Shown: positions 1 through 9,523 of the stretch, in pieces
Layout: each line of letters starts with the position of its first letter
Position numbering within the stretch: position 1 is the first letter of the stretch
Assembly: GCF_000092065.1 (NCBI RefSeq)
Contig: NC_009366.1
Span: forward strand, 1 to 64,000
DNA: 64,000 bases
Source: Ostreococcus lucimarinus CCE9901
Taxonomy: Eukaryota > Chlorophyta > Mamiellophyceae > Mamiellales > Bathycoccaceae
Reading direction: 5' to 3'
The notes under the pieces: model-generated
Told to the model about the DNA's origin: nothing
Databases searched by the model: none
What the model saw: only the letters and a program-made list of their open reading frames with translations
Translations under genes and position numbers: made by a program

Positions 1-175
1 CCCTAAACCCTAAACCCTAAACCCTAAACCCTAAACCCTAAACCCTAAACCCTAAACCCTAAACCCTAAACCCTAAACCCTAAACCCTAAACCCTAAACC
101 CTAAACCCTAAACCCTAAACCCTAAACCCTAAACCCTAAACCCTAAACCCTAAACCCTAAACCCTAAACCCTAAA
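1..175. repeat. Telomere, 25 x CCCTAAA
   Basis: Twenty-five uninterrupted copies of CCCTAAA (TTTAGGG on the other strand) start at base 1. This is the Arabidopsis-type telomere repeat used by land plants and many green algae, in the C-rich orientation expected at a left chromosome end. The array ends cleanly at 175; the next three units are variants (CCGAAA, CCCTACA, CCCTACG). Confidence 0.99.
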
Positions 176-862
176 CCGAAACCCTACACCCTACGCATGA
201 GGGAGGGAGGCGCTTCGGGAGAAGTGCCGTAACCGACCGACTAGCTAATACTTATTACACCTAACCCTGGGTTCTCTGGGTCGTACTGAGGCATGAAAAG
301 TCACTATCATTCGCATCCTTCCTGTGCACCTTCACGACACCCGACGGCCATCACTCGTCGACCAGCACGGCACCGCAGACTTCCCCCTCGACGCTCCGGA
401 CGTCGCCGGACTCTTGCGTCAAAGTGCCTTCTTCAGTGTTCGTGTTGGACGACAAACGACCGGTCGTAGTTTGTCCTCTGTGAAAATAATGGAACCCCAA
501 GCACTCCTCTTGCGTGACACACAGTCGATTTGAGTGGAAAAGTTTTTGGTTCCTTCCTCGTTAGACATCGTTCAATGCACATTATTACAACAGGGCTTTT
601 AATCAACATTCTTAAAACAAAACTTGACACGGCGACTCTCACAGCGCCGTACCGTTACCGCCAGGAGCTCGCTGGCCCTTGTCATACAGCGGTTCATTCG
701 ATTCCATGGCGTCGGCGTTCCCGTCGCGTCGCCGACGAAGCACCACGACTGCAGCGACGACCACGCCAAATGACGCAACCTTACCGATGAACGCTGACGT
801 TCTCACGCCGCGCCTACCTGTGGCAAAGTTCTTAACATCGAAGCATCGCGTCAGTACGCGAA
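176..862. other. Subtelomeric gene-free stretch
   Basis: About 690 nt between the telomere and the stop codon of the first gene. It begins with three degenerate telomere-like units (176-195) and then turns into unique sequence of lower GC than most of the window. Only short frames without recognisable protein features are open, on both strands. The right end (about 800-862) should contain the 3' UTR of the EF-hand gene. I see no repeat family, tRNA or transposon. Confidence 0.7.
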
Positions 863-2390
863 TCAACGTACGGCTGGTTTCAATTTTGACCTCACGCGCG
901 ATAGAGCGCGGTCAAGACTTTTTCCATTCTTGGATTGGACGAGATCGGTCCAACTTATTACTTCGGAGCCGAAATCGAGCGGAATACTGTGCGCGGCTCC
1001 GAATGGGCATCCCATCGCTGTGCTGTGAAGCGGAACGTTGATGACGTTTTTCATCAGCTGCGGCGCGTCTCCAAGAATGACATAAACTTCGGCAAACTGA
1101 TACGCCCAGTAAGGTTTGAAAGCCATAGTGAATTCATTCAAATCGATTAACCCATCGTTGTTGATATCAAATTTACCAAAGGCTTCTTCGCACATCTTTT
1201 GCGTGGTTTCGGTTGATACACCGTTGGTGATGAAAATTTGTGCGAGCTCGAGGAGATCAAGACTACCACTGTTGTCGAAATCGACAGATTCAAAAACACA
1301 GCGTGCTTGGACATCGTCTGGAATAGTTCTTAACGGTGCTAGCTGCGAAGTGTCCTTCCCTCGTGCATCCTGGACAACTTTCAAGTATCCAGTTTCGAAG
1401 AGAATTTTCTGAACGACTTCGGGTTGATGCTTGTATCTAACGTCATGATATAACCCATGATGGGCCTCGTGAAAGTACTGCAACATCGCACTCATCTCCA
1501 AATTCAACTCACGTTGTTCATCGCCGGTATGTTTCGATTCAGCAAATCTCGCAGCGAGAGTGTACGTCTTTCGACGAAGCCATAAATTGAAACCAATCAA
1601 CCAAACGATCAAGAAAATCATAATGGAGAAACCATAGGCCTGTCCAGCGCCAATAGTTCCTGCAATTAGCACAGCCAAGGTGTATCGGCTTTCGCGAGCG
1701 GCTTGACAAAAGTAAAGCAACACCATCCATACTCGTACCCAAGCGTAGGTTTGATGATTCGCCCAAACCGTCCACAGCCACTCCAACCGTTCCAGCTCAT
1801 AGAGCGAGTCGTCGAGAAGGGCATGAATCAAGCCAGCAACGCTCACAACCTTAACCAATGCAATGAACTGGTATGCTGGGACTGTGAGCAATCTCTGCCC
1901 ATTTACGTTGGGTGTTTGAGCGATGACCGTCATCAAATGTATTACATCGAACCCCACTGTGATCCACATAATTGGCGTCGAAACCTTTGGATTTGCGCTG
2001 CAGAACGCCACAATTGGTAGACAGACATTGATAGTGCCGCTTATGAGATGCGTTCGGATGATTATTCGAGACTTACGGAGCACCGTAAACTTTGGGTGCG
2101 GTGGAGTCGTCCAATGGAAATGCAAAATTCCCGCATTCGCCACCATGGACAGCGTGGCGAAGAGCAGTCGTTGAAGCAAGTTCAGAACATGATGGGCATG
2201 GAACAGCGGGACGTCCCACGAACTTTGACTCCATAGGTATTCCACGTAACTCTGAACGGCGAATGAAAAATGCGTGTCGAGTTAGTTAATTCCTCATGCG
2301 AAGTCCTACCAAATGCTTTCGTCGAGTGTCCGCGTTCGTCTCTCATACCTGGGTTTCTGTCATCACACCGACATAGCGCGCGTCGCTCAT
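863..2390 (-). CDS. EF-hand multi-pass membrane protein (spliced)
   Basis: Predicted 476-residue membrane protein ending in a pair of EF-hands, so probably a Ca2+-responsive protein; the exact role is unknown. The main exon (863-2251) has no ATG near its 5' end, only a GTG at 2245. A 14-codon first exon (2349-2390, beginning MSDARYVG) with donor GTATGA, branch-like ACTAAC and acceptor CAG joins to it in phase 0 and supplies the start. Residues about 45-240 contain roughly five to six hydrophobic helices. Canonical Ca2+ loops DFDNSGSLDLLE and DINNDGLIDLNE lie at about 338-349 and 376-387, both with D at position 1 and E at 12. The gene is lower in GC than its neighbours and is the terminal gene of the chromosome. 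It could also be described as an uncharacterised algal EF-hand family member; no enzyme domain is visible. Confidence 0.75.
2252..2348 (-). other. Intron 1 of the EF-hand gene (97 nt)
   Basis: Donor GTATGA after CAG, branch-like ACTAAC (2282-2287 region, presumed A at 2282, 30 nt before the 3' end), acceptor TTCAG. It separates a 14-codon first exon from the body in phase 0. Inferred from the absence of an ATG in the body and the perfect frame of the join. Confidence 0.75.
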
Positions 2391-2727
2391 GATTAATTCG
2401 TGAACGCGCGACGTCGAGCGTCGACGACTAGCGTCAACCGTATCTTCTCGCCCGGCGTGCTGTTTAGAACGGTCGTTTTTTTAACTTAATTTTTTATTGC
2501 GCGAAACGAGACGAGATCACATACTTAAGCCATAATTAGCTTACTTGGAGAACAATTGTGGCTTGTGTCCCGGCGCGACGAGGCGTCGCGCGCTTCTTTG
2601 CGCGCGCGCGTACTCTGTTGCCGAGAGTGCTCTAAATTCCCAACTTTTTCTCCTCGTTAGGTAACTTGTCATTCTAAACTACAAGGCCCTAGATGCTATG
2701 TATCTATGTTTCCAATACGTCAAGATT
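2391..2727. other. Intergenic, EF-hand 5' flank and SF1 3' flank
   Basis: This 337-nt gap lies between two minus-strand genes. The left part (about 2391-2550) is AT-richer, with a T-run around 2475-2497 and GCGCGAAA at 2499-2506, and should hold the EF-hand promoter. The right part holds the 3' UTR of SF1, including the 31-nt element 2637-2667 shared with the 3' flank of the gene ending at 10489. Confidence 0.6.
2637..2667 (-). repeat. 31-nt element, copy A (3' flank of SF1)
   Basis: The minus strand of 2637-2667 is identical over 31 nt to the plus strand of 10501-10531. Here it starts about 60 nt after the SF1 stop codon, and there 12 nt after the stop of the thioredoxin-fold gene, so both transcripts would carry it in the same orientation in the 3' UTR. 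Its core reads CCTAACGAGGAG. The function is unknown. Confidence 0.85.
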
Positions 2728-4797
2728 CTACAACGGCGGTGGCGGCATCGGCGGCGCCACGCCAGGCAGGACGGTGATGGCGTCTGCGGTGAAGACAGGC
2801 AGCGGCGGGGCGTCGAAGTCGTCTGGAGGCGGCGGAGGAGCTTCGTCCGGATTGCCGAGCTCGACTGTGGGCATGGCGAAATCGTACGGCGGGCCAACTG
2901 GAGGAGCGCCGTAGTACGACGCAGCCATCGCCGGATCGTATGCCGGCTGAAACCCATACGCCGGAGGCATGAAACCACCGGCTGCGACCGGAGGCACAAA
3001 GCCCATCGGCGCGAAACCTCCCATCGCGCCACCGCCACCGCTCGTCGGACCTCCACCGTTTTGCCCCGCGATTCGTACGATGAATGGTCGAGTGCTGTCT
3101 GCGAAGTACTGGCCGTCGAGTGCCGCGATCGCTGCGTGCGCGTGCGATACATCCATCATCTGCACAAACCCGTAGCCTTTGGGCACTTGCGTCGCGTGAT
3201 CGCGGATGAGTTTCGTCTTCTGCACCAAGCCGTAAGGCGCGAAGATTTCGCGCAAGCTCTCTTCCGTCATGCTCTCAGTCATGCCGCCGACGTAAAGGTT
3301 CGCGTCGGGATCAAACGATCCACTATCCCGTCTAGGCTCTTCGCGCGGCGCCGTCTTCAGGCGCACTTCCATCGGCCGATCGCCGAATAGAGCGCCATTC
3401 ATGGACGTCGCCGCCGATTTTGCTTGCTCCACTGTTGCGAAAGTGATGAAAGCGAAACCTTTGCAGGAATACCCGAGCGCTGCGTCGGGAATACACGCGA
3501 CGTCTTGCACGCCACCGATGGACTTGAACGCATCGGCCAATGCGTCCGCCGTGGCGTTGTTTGGTAGATGACCGACGTAAATCTTTCTATCGTCATCTGA
3601 GTTGTCGTCCGAGCGACGCGCGCGTCCGCGCCCGTCGACGCCGAGCTCGGATAAAAAGTCGCTGTACGCACTGTCGAGCGTACCACCGGCGCCGGCGCCG
3701 TGGAGCTTCTCTACATCTTTCCTGTAAGTCGCTTCAACAGCCTTCTTCACGGTCTCCGGCAGCTGATAAATCGAACCGCTCGCTAACTCTTCGTCTAAGC
3801 GCTTCTGCATAGCCTCGATGGACGACTCGTCCCTCCATGTTCCGTTCATGAGCGCGAGCTCGCGAAGTTGTTGACGCTTGTGCTCATTCATATCTTCGTC
3901 CACGGGAATCAAAAGCTTTTCTATCATCGCCTTGGCCTTGTCTACGTCGCTCTGCACGTCGCCCTCGATGAGCACGTGGAGAGGCTCGTGATCGAACTCG
4001 TTATTGCGCTCCGCCGCGCCCGTACCGCCCTTCGCGCTGCCTCGCCCTCGAATGACAATTTTCGTATTTGTCTCTCGCTGCATCTGCTTTTGCGTCGACC
4101 CACGAGGACCGATTATCAAACCGAAGAAGTTGTAGCCCGGATATTCGTCCACGGGAATCAGCAACTTGGCCGTTCGTTTGTTTGGCCGGTAATCCGGCGG
4201 CGGGCGGAACATCGGACACTTGCGGCAGATGTCCTCCAACAGCTCCATGCGGCGACGTTGAAACTTCTCTCGCTCTACGACTTCCCGAGTGTTCACGCGC
4301 ACGCCGTTGGCGTCGTACACAGGCGCGGGCTCGGGCTCGCGGTCGCCGTTGCGTCCTTCATCGTACGGCTCCCCGGCGAGCAAACGACGGTTCAACTGAG
4401 CGAGTTCACGAAACATGAAGTGCACTTCCGCCGTCGCTTCCGCCGGCGCGCTGTGCTCGGCGAGCACAGATGTGGGCAGTTGCACGAAAATTCCCGAGCC
4501 GACGACGAGCGAGTTCGTCGGCGTCGGCGTCGTCTGCACCGCGCGTTGCGCCGCGTCTGCGCGCTCCTTCGCTTCCCGCGCCGCCGCGACGACGAGCGCG
4601 TTCGCGACGTCATCGGTTGCATCTTCGGTCGCCCAACGACTCTTACGCTTCTTCTTCACCTCTGTCGTCGTCGCGTCGTCAGCGCCCCATCGCGATCTTC
4701 GTCGCACTCCTGTCGCCGCGTCCGTCGCGGTCGTCGTCGCCGTCGTCGCGCGCGCGTCGTGGTCACCGACACCACCGCCGTCGTCGTCGTCCGTCAT
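2728..4797 (-). CDS. SF1: Splicing factor 1 / branchpoint-binding protein
   Basis: A 689-residue single-exon protein of the SF1/BBP family, which recognises the intron branch site together with U2AF during early spliceosome assembly in the nucleus. Order of parts: two ULM-like motifs, RRRSRW (32-37) and KKKRKSRW (48-55), that in SF1 bind the UHM of U2AF65; a helix-hairpin region (about 125-200); the KH domain (about 212-300, with GLIIGPRGSTQKQM); QUA2 (about 300-322); then two RRMs (about 405-480 with KIYVGHLP, and about 500-580 with NLYVGGM); and a proline-rich tail. Animal SF1 has no RRM and plant SF1 has one. The CCHC zinc knuckles that normally follow QUA2 are absent, as no suitable cysteines exist there. 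The start ATG is followed by an acidic low-complexity stretch. Divergent from the gene at 4931 with 133 nt between starts. Confidence 0.9.
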   Translation of the reverse strand: MTDDDDGGGVGDHDARATTATTTATDAATGVRRRSRWGADDATTTEVKKKRKSRWATEDATDDVANALVVAAAREAKERADAAQRAVQTTPTPTNSLVVGSGIFVQLPTSVLAEHSAPAEATAEVHFMFRELAQLNRRLLAGEPYDEGRNGDREPEPAPVYDANGVRVNTREVVEREKFQRRRMELLEDICRKCPMFRPPPDYRPNKRTAKLLIPVDEYPGYNFFGLIIGPRGSTQKQMQRETNTKIVIRGRGSAKGGTGAAERNNEFDHEPLHVLIEGDVQSDVDKAKAMIEKLLIPVDEDMNEHKRQQLRELALMNGTWRDESSIEAMQKRLDEELASGSIYQLPETVKKAVEATYRKDVEKLHGAGAGGTLDSAYSDFLSELGVDGRGRARRSDDNSDDDRKIYVGHLPNNATADALADAFKSIGGVQDVACIPDAALGYSCKGFAFITFATVEQAKSAATSMNGALFGDRPMEVRLKTAPREEPRRDSGSFDPDANLYVGGMTESMTEESLREIFAPYGLVQKTKLIRDHATQVPKGYGFVQMMDVSHAHAAIAALDGQYFADSTRPFIVRIAGQNGGGPTSGGGGAMGGFAPMGFVPPVAAGGFMPPAYGFQPAYDPAMAASYYGAPPVGPPYDFAMPTVELGNPDEAPPPPPDDFDAPPLPVFTADAITVLPGVAPPMPPPPL

Positions 4798-4930
4798 GTC
4801 GCGCCGCGCGACGTCGGCGCGCGCCCGCGTGTGAGGATTCGTACGGGACGACGTCCGTCTCAGTGCGGTCGCGGTCGCGCACTCGCCCGAACGCCATCGG
4901 GTCGGGTCGTCGGCCGCACATTCAGTCGCG

Positions 4931-5785
4931 ATGATTGGCGCGATGCGCCGAGAGATCTCGAAACGCGCGAGCGCGTGCGTGAGAAATTATGCCGCCGGCG
5001 CGGGAAAGCCCAAGGCGAGCGGAGAAACCACCGACGTCGTCAAGCGCGTCTTCATCGAGCAGCAGACCAAATTTCGCGCGCTGCTCACGAAGACGAAGGA
5101 CTTGAAGCCGCCCGTGGGAGGAGACGCGGCGGCGGTCAAGGCGTACGCGGCGAAGAAATTGGCGGCGTTAAAAGAGGTACGTCGATCGCGCCGACGCGCC
5201 GACGCGTTGACGCGCGCGCGAGGGCGGAAACACGCGATCTCGTCGATCGGCTCGAACGCGCGCAACCCGATCGACGTGTTGGGGTTTGATTGTGGTTGTG
5301 GTCGTGGACAGGCGCGCTTTCGCCTCGGTCGAGCCGTCGACCGCTGGCTCGAGGAAAAGGACGAAGACTGACGGCACACACGTCGCGCGCGCGCACAGTT
5401 GGACATCTCAACGCCGGGAGAAAAAATTCTCGAAACCGTCGACGGCGCGTTCGCCGAAGCGGCGAGCGTGCGCGGGTTCTTGGAGTACGCGGGCGAGCTG
5501 CGACAAATGCTCGGTTTGAAAGATGAAGACGACACGATGAAGGTCATGGTGAGCGCTTTGGACGAAACTGAAAAGGCGCTCGGGAAGGCGTTACTGACGA
5601 GCGACGCGCAAGGCATGGCGAAGTACAGTAGCGCTGTGGCCAAGGCGTCGGAAGCCGCCGGTATTAAGCCTTTGGACGCCGCGGCGATGGCGAAGCTCCA
5701 AGGCGAGGTGGACTTGGAATCTATCGAAAACGAAATTCTCGAGTTGCAATCGGTCGAAGACGAAGTGAAGAAGGAGGAGGCGTAA
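4931..5785 (+). CDS. Mitochondrial F1Fo ATP synthase 24-kDa (FAd) subunit (spliced)
   Basis: A 210-residue protein from two exons (4931-5176 and 5399-5785). The N-terminus MIGAMRREISKRASACVRNYAA is a typical mitochondrial presequence. The mature part resembles the plant-specific 24-kDa ATP synthase subunit FAd: an RVFIEQQTKF segment corresponds to NIFIEVKKKF, and ALDETEKALGKALLTSD corresponds to the plant ALEKVEKDIKKPLLRSD; it is helical and charged with an acidic tail. FAd is a plant/green-algal accessory subunit of the mitochondrial ATP synthase peripheral region. The exon junction (GAG | intron | TTG GAC) is in phase 0, and reading through the intron meets a stop. A TGTAA motif lies 21 nt after the stop codon. 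It converges with the SET gene, 43 nt between stops. Family call is from remembered sequence pattern, hence moderate confidence. Confidence 0.65.
5177..5398 (+). other. Intron of the ATP synthase subunit gene (222 nt)
   Basis: Donor GTACGT after GAG, branch-like ACTGAC at 5367-5372 (presumed A at 5371, 27 nt before the end), acceptor GCACAG. Phase 0. Removing it joins two frames that together match one protein family. Confidence 0.9.
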
Positions 5786-5828
5786 TCGTGCTGCAATGAA
5801 ATGAATGTAATACTATACCAAACGTTTG

Positions 5829-6626
5829 TCATCGTCTGCTCGACGCGTTCGTCGCGTCGCCTAAGACTTTCGCGCGCGAAGGCTCGCGATTTGGATGATC
5901 GGCGCGTTCTTGTTTTCGTTTCTTACGCTCGGCTGGATAGACGTCGCATCCGACGTCGAGACGTTTGATGTCGCGCGAGTTGAACCAATCGGCGCCGTAC
6001 CACTGGAGCAACTGCGCGCCCTTCTTCACGTCTCGACTGAGAATAAACTCGCGCCCGACGAGCGTGCGTTTCGGACAGCGCGTGTCACCGAAGAACACAT
6101 TCGTGGATCGATTGTTTGATACTTCGTTGGGCCCGGGATTCGACATAAATTGTAACTGCGCGGCGTCGCCGAGCGGGCACGGATCGATGACGCCTCCGCC
6201 GGAACGGAAGTGCATCGCGTGATCGCGTCCAGCGCGTCCACACTCTCTCCACGTCTTGCGCTCGCCGAAATATACTGTTTTGTAACCTTTGGGTAAATCT
6301 CGCGTGGCGATGAGAATCTTATCGCCAAACACTGGATGCTTGACGACTCGCAACGCCTCGTCGCCGCGCTCGAGGTGCTCCGCGCAATACGGCAGGCACG
6401 AGTTTTCGCAATCCGCCCGCGCGCCGCAGATCGATCCGTTGGCGCGCGTGGCCCAGCACCACGATACGCCTTTCGCCTGCGCCCCTCGCAATCGAGTCGG
6501 GACGCCCTCGCGCGTCGTGGCTGTCGGCGTCCACGACGCCCCACCTCGCCGCGTGTCATCTTGTGCGTCGGCGTCCGTCGTGGACGCGCGTTCCTTGGCG
6601 CGCGCGCGTCGCACACGATCGCACAT
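5829..6626 (-). CDS. SET-domain-like protein
   Basis: A 265-residue protein from the ATG at 6626; an in-frame ATG at 6956 would add 110 Arg-rich residues but overlap the divergent gene start at 6902. The central part has a Cys-rich segment (CWATRANGSICGARADC ... CLPYC) and then a SET-like fold: a beta-strand region around GDKILIATRDLPKG, a QFMSNPGPNEVSNN segment at the place of the NHxxxPN motif, and RDVKKGAQLLQWYG, which matches the D-I-x-x-G-E-E-L-x-x-x-Y-G ending with the catalytic tyrosine. SET enzymes methylate lysines on histones or other proteins; the substrate here is unknown. The C-terminus is basic and could be a nuclear localisation signal. The NHS motif is degenerate, so activity is uncertain. 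Confidence 0.65.
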   Translation of the reverse strand: MCDRVRRARAKERASTTDADAQDDTRRGGASWTPTATTREGVPTRLRGAQAKGVSWCWATRANGSICGARADCENSCLPYCAEHLERGDEALRVVKHPVFGDKILIATRDLPKGYKTVYFGERKTWRECGRAGRDHAMHFRSGGGVIDPCPLGDAAQLQFMSNPGPNEVSNNRSTNVFFGDTRCPKRTLVGREFILSRDVKKGAQLLQWYGADWFNSRDIKRLDVGCDVYPAERKKRKQERADHPNREPSRAKVLGDATNASSRR

Positions 6627-6901
6627 GACGCCGCCACGCGTTCGCGCGAGCGACTCGCACGTTCGCGCGCGCGCGACACTCCGCGGAGTGAGTCGCGGAG
6701 TGTCGCCCGTCGCTTCTTCGGTCTGGTTGTTTTCAAACTCGCTCCCTTTCGCGCACTCTTCGACGGCGGCGCGCGGCGTCACAGTGCGACGCGTCGTCTT
6801 CGCCAGTCGTCGAACGCGAACGACGAAGCGAACGCGCGGAAAGTCGTCGAACCCGCGCGCGCACGCGTCGTCGAATCCGCGCGCGCGTGCGAGGAGACGC
6901 G

Positions 6902-8425
6902 ATGTTGTCGCGCCGACGTGGCGTCGTCGAAGCCGCGTGGCGCGCGGCGTCGACATCCATGCGAGCGGCGACGAATTCGGGAACGACGATCGCCGACGGC
7001 GCGCGCGTACCGTCGTACGCGTCGGCCTCGCGATCGCACGCGTCTCGCGCCGCGCGCACCGGGCACGGCGCGAGCGAAGATAAAGAAAAAGAAAATGGCG
7101 CGAAGAAGAGTCACGAGCGGGGCGGCGTTAGCGGCGGCATCACGCGCGCGGGAACATCGGGGAGACACAGAGGCGATCGGGATGGACACGGGGACAGTGT
7201 ACCTGCGTTCCGGTCGCGAAAATCCGTCGACGCGACGACAGACGTGGAGTGGGAAGGACGCACGTTTACTGGGTCCAGGCTCGAATACGCCGGCGTCGAG
7301 GTACGCGGAGAGCTTCGTTGGCCCATACCGCTGCATGCGCTGGCGGAAATCAATCCGGTCTTGAAAGAGTTACTAGAAGTGGCGAAGACGAGCGACGGGA
7401 AGGAAGAGCGCGCGATGGCTGAGCGCATGAGCGTGTTGCGTGCGAGCGGCGAATTAGGACGTCGCGAGACGCTGAGCGTCGTCTCGACGTCTTCGTCCGG
7501 ATTCGGGAATATGGGCGGCACGAACGTGCGAACGATGACTCCCGGGCTCATCGAGTTTGAGCAGTTTCTCGTCGAAAGCGGTTGGCGCGTGGATTCGGAG
7601 CGCAAAGCGATCTCTCGAGACGTGCGCGATACGCTCGTGAGCGAAGCGAAGAAAAAAACGGCGCTGAAGATGAAGGTGAATGACGCACCGATGAGCAAGA
7701 CCATGCTGAGTAAGGTAAAAGTCGGTGACTTGCGTGACGCCGCAAAGGTTCTCGGTCTCGATCAGGTCATGCAGGGCGTCACCAAGAAGGCGGACGTCGT
7801 CGCGTACCTGCTCGCGTATTATGAATACATGCATGGTACAATCGACGCGAAAACCATGGGCGTGCGCATGTCGGACGTATCCAGCATCAGCGCGGAGATC
7901 ATGCGAGAAGCCGAAAAGGATTCGAATGCCACGTCGGCGAGCGCACGCTCGGCAAAAGTGTCGAAACCGGAGCTCAAGCGCGAAACAGATCCAGGTCGTA
8001 TGGACTACGTGAAAGCTTTCGAACCGGATGAATTGGTACAGCTTCTTGTTCGCGCTCGCGGTATCGACGTGATGTCTATAAACGTTCGCGATCAGTGCAC
8101 GTGGACAGACCATCTCATTATCGCCACTGCGCGAAGCGCGCACCACCTGAAGGCGCTCGCCGGCGCAGTTCTTCACGCCGTGAAAGCGCGCACCGAGTAC
8201 GTCGCCGGCGGTCGATTGCAGCCAGTCATCGAGGGCGCCCAGAACGGCGGGGATAAGGACTGGATGGCTGTCGACTGCGGTTCGTGCATGGTGCACATAT
8301 TCTCTCCCGAGGGTCGAGCGCAGTACAATCTCGAGGAACTGTGGGCGACAGGCGAAGAGATAGTACACAATGGGCCTGAACGCCTCTCGATCGACACCAT
8401 CGGCGCCGATCACCACACAGCGTGA
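6902..8425 (+). CDS. Organellar Iojap/RsfS-family ribosome silencing factor
   Basis: A 507-residue protein starting MLSRRRGVVEAAWRAAST, a likely organelle transit peptide. The last about 140 residues are a full RsfS/Iojap domain: FEPDELVQLLVRARGIDV at its start, then WTDHLIIATARS, and the diagnostic DWMAVDCGSCMVHIFSPEGR ... YNLEELW. Bacterial RsfS binds ribosomal protein L14 and blocks subunit joining; plant Iojap proteins act in plastids or mitochondria. In front is a long extra region (residues about 60-340) that includes a helical SAP/Rho-N-like segment around LRDAAKVLGLDQVMQGVTKKADVVAYL, not part of bacterial RsfS. TGTAA lies 24 nt after the stop. The next gene converges 51 nt away. Confidence 0.88.
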   Translation: MLSRRRGVVEAAWRAASTSMRAATNSGTTIADGARVPSYASASRSHASRAARTGHGASEDKEKENGAKKSHERGGVSGGITRAGTSGRHRGDRDGHGDSVPAFRSRKSVDATTDVEWEGRTFTGSRLEYAGVEVRGELRWPIPLHALAEINPVLKELLEVAKTSDGKEERAMAERMSVLRASGELGRRETLSVVSTSSSGFGNMGGTNVRTMTPGLIEFEQFLVESGWRVDSERKAISRDVRDTLVSEAKKKTALKMKVNDAPMSKTMLSKVKVGDLRDAAKVLGLDQVMQGVTKKADVVAYLLAYYEYMHGTIDAKTMGVRMSDVSSISAEIMREAEKDSNATSASARSAKVSKPELKRETDPGRMDYVKAFEPDELVQLLVRARGIDVMSINVRDQCTWTDHLIIATARSAHHLKALAGAVLHAVKARTEYVAGGRLQPVIEGAQNGGDKDWMAVDCGSCMVHIFSPEGRAQYNLEELWATGEEIVHNGPERLSIDTIGADHHTA

Positions 8426-8476
8426 CGCGCGCTCGAAACGTGAGCCGTTGTAAAGTAAAAAGCAATGTTACACAAA

Positions 8477-9481
8477 TTACACTGAGACTAGAATAGAGTA
8501 CGCGCGATCGGCGAACGCGTCGGCGGCGGCGATATCGTCCGCGGAAGAACTCGCTAGAAGCTCGTCGACAGTCGTCGTCCAACCCGCGCGCTCAGCTGCC
8601 GATACGCTCGCGACGCACAGTGGCACGGCGCCATCGTCGGAAAACTCGTAATTATCCAACGCAGGTCCCGCGATGTCGATCTCTAACCAAACCTGCGCGT
8701 CATCATTCGCATCTGGCGCGTCGTCTATGCGCACGATGGCCGTTTGATGAAACGCCGCGCGCGTGCCTAATTTCGCCGCAATCGATTCGTCGAATTCGTG
8801 CGTGAGCAAGTTCCGCCTCGACTTCGGGCCCTTCTCGCCGTGATACAAAATCTCGGGATTGGCAAATAGTCCCCCTTTCAACGGCCGTGGTGCCTTCATC
8901 GCGCGCACGTCGCGCACGACGCGCCCATCGCGAGCAACGAGCGCGCGCGTTTGCGTCAATTTGCGAAGCAACGCGCACGTCGCCAAGCCACCAACGCACT
9001 CACTCAACGCCGCGCGTTCGGCTTTGAAATACAACGACCGCAATAGCGCGGCGGTTTCGTTACCCGGCGTCACGCTCGGGAACAACTGTCGGATCGCCTC
9101 CGCGTTTACGTTCGCCCAAAACTCGTCGACGTCTCGCTTGCCCTCGCTCGCGCTCGCGCGTTCCACCACCCACGCCACCGACTTCGCCTCCTTCCCCGTC
9201 TTCGCCGCGACGACGTCGGTGACGGCGCCAGGATCGGTGACGTTCGACAGCGACAATCCAAGCTTCAAGACTCGATAATCAGGCTCGACCGTCGTCGCGT
9301 GCACGACGTGCGACAACACTTTCCCGGCTTCCTCGATGGTGATGGTCGCGGCCCGCACGACCGTCGTCGCGCGTCCTCGCGCGCGCGCGACGCGCGTCGT
9401 CGACGCGAAGATCTCACGCGTTTGAGCGCGCGCTGCGGTCGATCGCGTCGTCGCGCGCGTCGTCGCGCGCGGCGTCGTCAT
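8477..9481 (-). CDS. Unknown protein with probable organelle transit peptide
   Basis: A 334-residue protein that I do not recognise. From the ATG at 9481 it starts with an Arg/Thr/Ala-rich leader (MTTPRATTRATTR) like a plastid or mitochondrial transit peptide. The mature part is a mixed helical/strand sequence without transmembrane segments or Cys clusters, with a central KAERAALSECVGGLATCALLRKL helix and an acidic C-terminal third. A longer frame begins at 9598, but that would run into the divergent gene; starts at 9481 and 9524 leave only 42 nt for a shared promoter, so the two transcripts probably overlap or share their start region. Confidence 0.65.
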   Translation of the reverse strand: MTTPRATTRATTRSTAARAQTREIFASTTRVARARGRATTVVRAATITIEEAGKVLSHVVHATTVEPDYRVLKLGLSLSNVTDPGAVTDVVAAKTGKEAKSVAWVVERASASEGKRDVDEFWANVNAEAIRQLFPSVTPGNETAALLRSLYFKAERAALSECVGGLATCALLRKLTQTRALVARDGRVVRDVRAMKAPRPLKGGLFANPEILYHGEKGPKSRRNLLTHEFDESIAAKLGTRAAFHQTAIVRIDDAPDANDDAQVWLEIDIAGPALDNYEFSDDGAVPLCVASVSAAERAGWTTTVDELLASSSADDIAAADAFADRAYSILVSV

Positions 9482-9523
9482 ATCCACACACAACGACGCG
9501 CAGTGACGACGACGACGACGACG

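Noticed and set aside
850-855. ACTGAC on the minus strand after the EF-hand stop
   Set aside because: No exon or frame continues behind it; it is in the 3' flank.
3868-5289. 473-codon plus-strand frame
   Set aside because: Antisense to SF1 and crossing into the ATP synthase subunit gene in a wrong frame.
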